64,000 bases of DNA, taken from assembly GCA_905178155.1 (NCBI GenBank), contig CAJINV010000002.1, positions 6,366,476-6,430,475 of the forward strand. Reading direction: 5' to 3'. The position numbers were made by a program, and so were the translations under genes. Positions 63,101-64,000 of the stretch are shown one piece after another. Origin of the DNA: Amoebophrya sp. A120. Its lineage: Eukaryota; Sar; Dinophyceae; Syndiniales; Amoebophryaceae. Numbering within the stretch: position 1 is the stretch's first letter; the number at the start of each line of letters is the position of its first letter. Under the pieces are notes generated by a model. The model was not told the origin of the DNA. It saw only the letters and a program-made list of their open reading frames with translations, and made no database searches.

Positions 63101-63959
63101 AACGGGATTTTCTTCTTCTACGACAGCGCCGCCACGGTTGCGATCGACACGAAGATCTCCCTAAGGCTGAACAACCCGAACGTGGCGGTCAACATGTTCT
63201 GGCTGGCGTATTCCTACCAGTACATGAACGGAATTATGCGGGCGCCGTTCACCATGGAATTAGACAAGCCGATCGCGTATCAACTGCAAATATGTCTGGG
63301 TCTGGAAAAGTTGGAATCTGTATTGCGTGTTTTGCACTCCTGTAAAATCTGCATTGCGTGACCGACAAAAGCGGGAATACTTTGTCATGCAAAAACGTAG
63401 TTTCTCATGCGCATTTCACATGAGGAAGCGTCCTGAAAATTTGTCATGCTTGGCTGCGCTCAGGAGTACGCTCAGTCATCGCAACTTAGCATCACAAGTT
63501 TCCAGACCCAGACATATATGCAATGCATATCGCGACGCAGGGGTACGGCAGTGGGGACGTGATCTCCACGACCTCCTTGGCGGTCAACGAAAAGAACAAG
63601 GTGACGCTGCTCTTCCGCCCGGGAAATACGGTGATTCCGATGTCCTCGGTTTTAATTTCAGGCTATCTCGTGATACTGCCGCCGACCGGCTTCCAAGTGG
63701 ATAGGACGGGTACGGGATTTTTTATTGTTTCATTTGCTGGAATTACAATTATGAATTAGAATTGTCGTCTTTGTTGTATGTAGTGAGGTCACCGAACGGT
63801 TCTAACCGGGGAGTTTTTTTGCCATCCAGCCAGCAAAACGCCCGGCAGTTTCCAAGCGGCCGGAGGGCTTTTTGCACAAAAAAAAATTTCAATTATCAAG
63901 CGGCTCTGGCTATGTCGGCACCGAATCGCCAGCGGATTCTATCGATCGCCGCTTGGTAA
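57172..63959 (+). CDS. Large, probably secreted or membrane protein of unknown family
   Basis: Exons by phase: 57172-59581, 59889-60311, 60511-60671, 62666-63277, 63535-63709 and 63901-63959; 3840 bases, 1279 residues. The first ATG gives a Ser-rich basic leader. An in-frame ATG at 57571 would instead place KRKRRRLLAV and the hydrophobic segment TTAGAFFLLGAATSGGVYG at the N-terminus like a signal peptide, so it may be the true start. Residues to about 750 are charged and partly coiled. From TGTFFVVQPRAIAGFYDG onward the sequence looks like beta-rich extracellular domains (SITLKWATFVISETCENLL; TGILFTFGFRFYGTLRA; NMFWLAYSYQYMNGIM). GT-AG introns at 60312-60510 and 63710-63900, the latter giving a plausible stop at 63957-63959; introners at 59582, 60672 and 63278. 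No family recognised. The last exon is short and tentative, so the gene may run on past the window. Confidence 0.65.
59582..59883. mobile_element. Introner, family A
   Basis: Starts TATCAAATGCAAAAATGTCT and ends CATTTTTGCATTTGATA. Perfect 5-bp repeat CACCA. Removal joins INYFFT to TSDVDTYAS. Confidence 0.92.
60672..62660. mobile_element. Enlarged introner, family B with a 1.7-kb nested insertion
   Basis: Family B ends (TATCCTGTGTAAAAACGTCC; GGGGACGTTTTTAAATACGATG, last 20 matching) with a perfect 5-bp repeat CACAA. Compared with the complete copy at 51096, the interior is broken at GCATGAC (60750-60756), which recurs at 62455-62461. Removing the whole 2 kb joins EQPTQPQ to PLQFIKHN in frame. 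Confidence 0.85.
60757..62454. mobile_element. Nested insertion in the family B introner, unclassified
   Basis: About 1.7 kb bounded by a 7-bp duplication GCATGAC. An A run of 17 lies at 61721-61737, inside rather than at the end. No clear inverted repeats and no convincing protein; a hydrophobic frame at 60739-61104 is probably chance. It may be a composite of more than one retro-type insertion or a copied non-coding transcript. Confidence 0.6.
63278..63529. mobile_element. Introner, family A
   Basis: Starts TATCAACTGCAAATATGTCT and ends ACATATATGCAATGCATA. Perfect 5-bp repeat TCGCG. Removal joins ELDKPIA to TQGYGSGDV. Confidence 0.92.
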
Positions 63960-64000
63960 AACGACGCAGAGAAGCCAGCAAAAGGGGCGCCCTTCTGAGG

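Noticed and set aside
3336-63529. The introners as chance palindromes or regulatory hairpins retained in mRNA
   Set aside because: Many contain in-frame stops, share family sequences and are bounded by 5-bp repeats; retention would break known domains such as DHHC and the exchanger motif.
1-64000. CRISPR arrays, prokaryotic operons, ribosome binding sites or phage
   Set aside because: The repeats are dispersed inverted-repeat introners, not regularly spaced direct repeats; genes have introns; nothing bacterial is present.

Overview
The window is nuclear DNA of a protist. It most resembles a dinoflagellate of the parasitic Syndiniales type, such as Amoebophrya. Three things support this: all recognisable genes lie on the + strand in one row, exons are of mixed GC content, and coding regions are repeatedly interrupted by short inverted-repeat elements that must be removed to restore the reading frame ('introner elements', reported in published Amoebophrya genomes). 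The organism assignment is an inference. No bacterial features, operons or ribosome binding sites are present.

Layout from left to right: the 3' end of an unknown gene (about 202-531); a small Gly/Ala/Gln repeat protein (1503-1949); a JmjC/cupin-type oxygenase (3048-5650); a DHHC palmitoyltransferase (6368 to about 11452); small genes at 13248-13544 and 14688-15023; a very large acidic EF-hand repeat protein with one membrane segment (15282 to about 23560); a CRAL-TRIO (Sec14-like) lipid-binding protein (24540-28810); a LIM-type zinc-finger protein with a long disordered tail (29991-36942); two coiled-coil proteins (37771-43225 and 44104-47666); an NCL/NCX-like sodium/calcium exchanger (48924-54825); a GC-rich 1.28-kb inverted-repeat transposon (55188-56467); and a large, probably secreted or membrane protein of unknown family (57172 to about 63959).

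The main discovery target is the intron system. I find 46 insertions of about 0.15-0.32 kb (two enlarged to 1.3 and 2.0 kb). They fall into at least six repeat families plus singletons. Nearly all begin TATC/TATG/TATT and end GATA/CATA (occasionally GATG/CATG), carry terminal inverted repeats, and most are flanked by a 5-bp direct repeat. In 44 cases, removing the element plus exactly one 5-bp repeat copy rejoins the exons in frame and often restores a known motif: the DHHC motif, CRAL-TRIO FPERL and YYGG, and exchanger GPLATNAGE. The boundaries are not GT-AG. Families A and C occur in both orientations and both are removed, so the splicing information must be symmetric, most simply the inverted repeat itself. 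Ordinary GT-AG introns occur in the same genes, so two intron types coexist.

The genes look like a mixed set (lipid modification and transport, calcium transport and binding, cytoskeletal or coiled-coil proteins) rather than one pathway. What they share is invasion by introners. Coordinates of exon junctions were deduced by reading-frame phase and may be off by a few bases where the flanking repeat is ambiguous.
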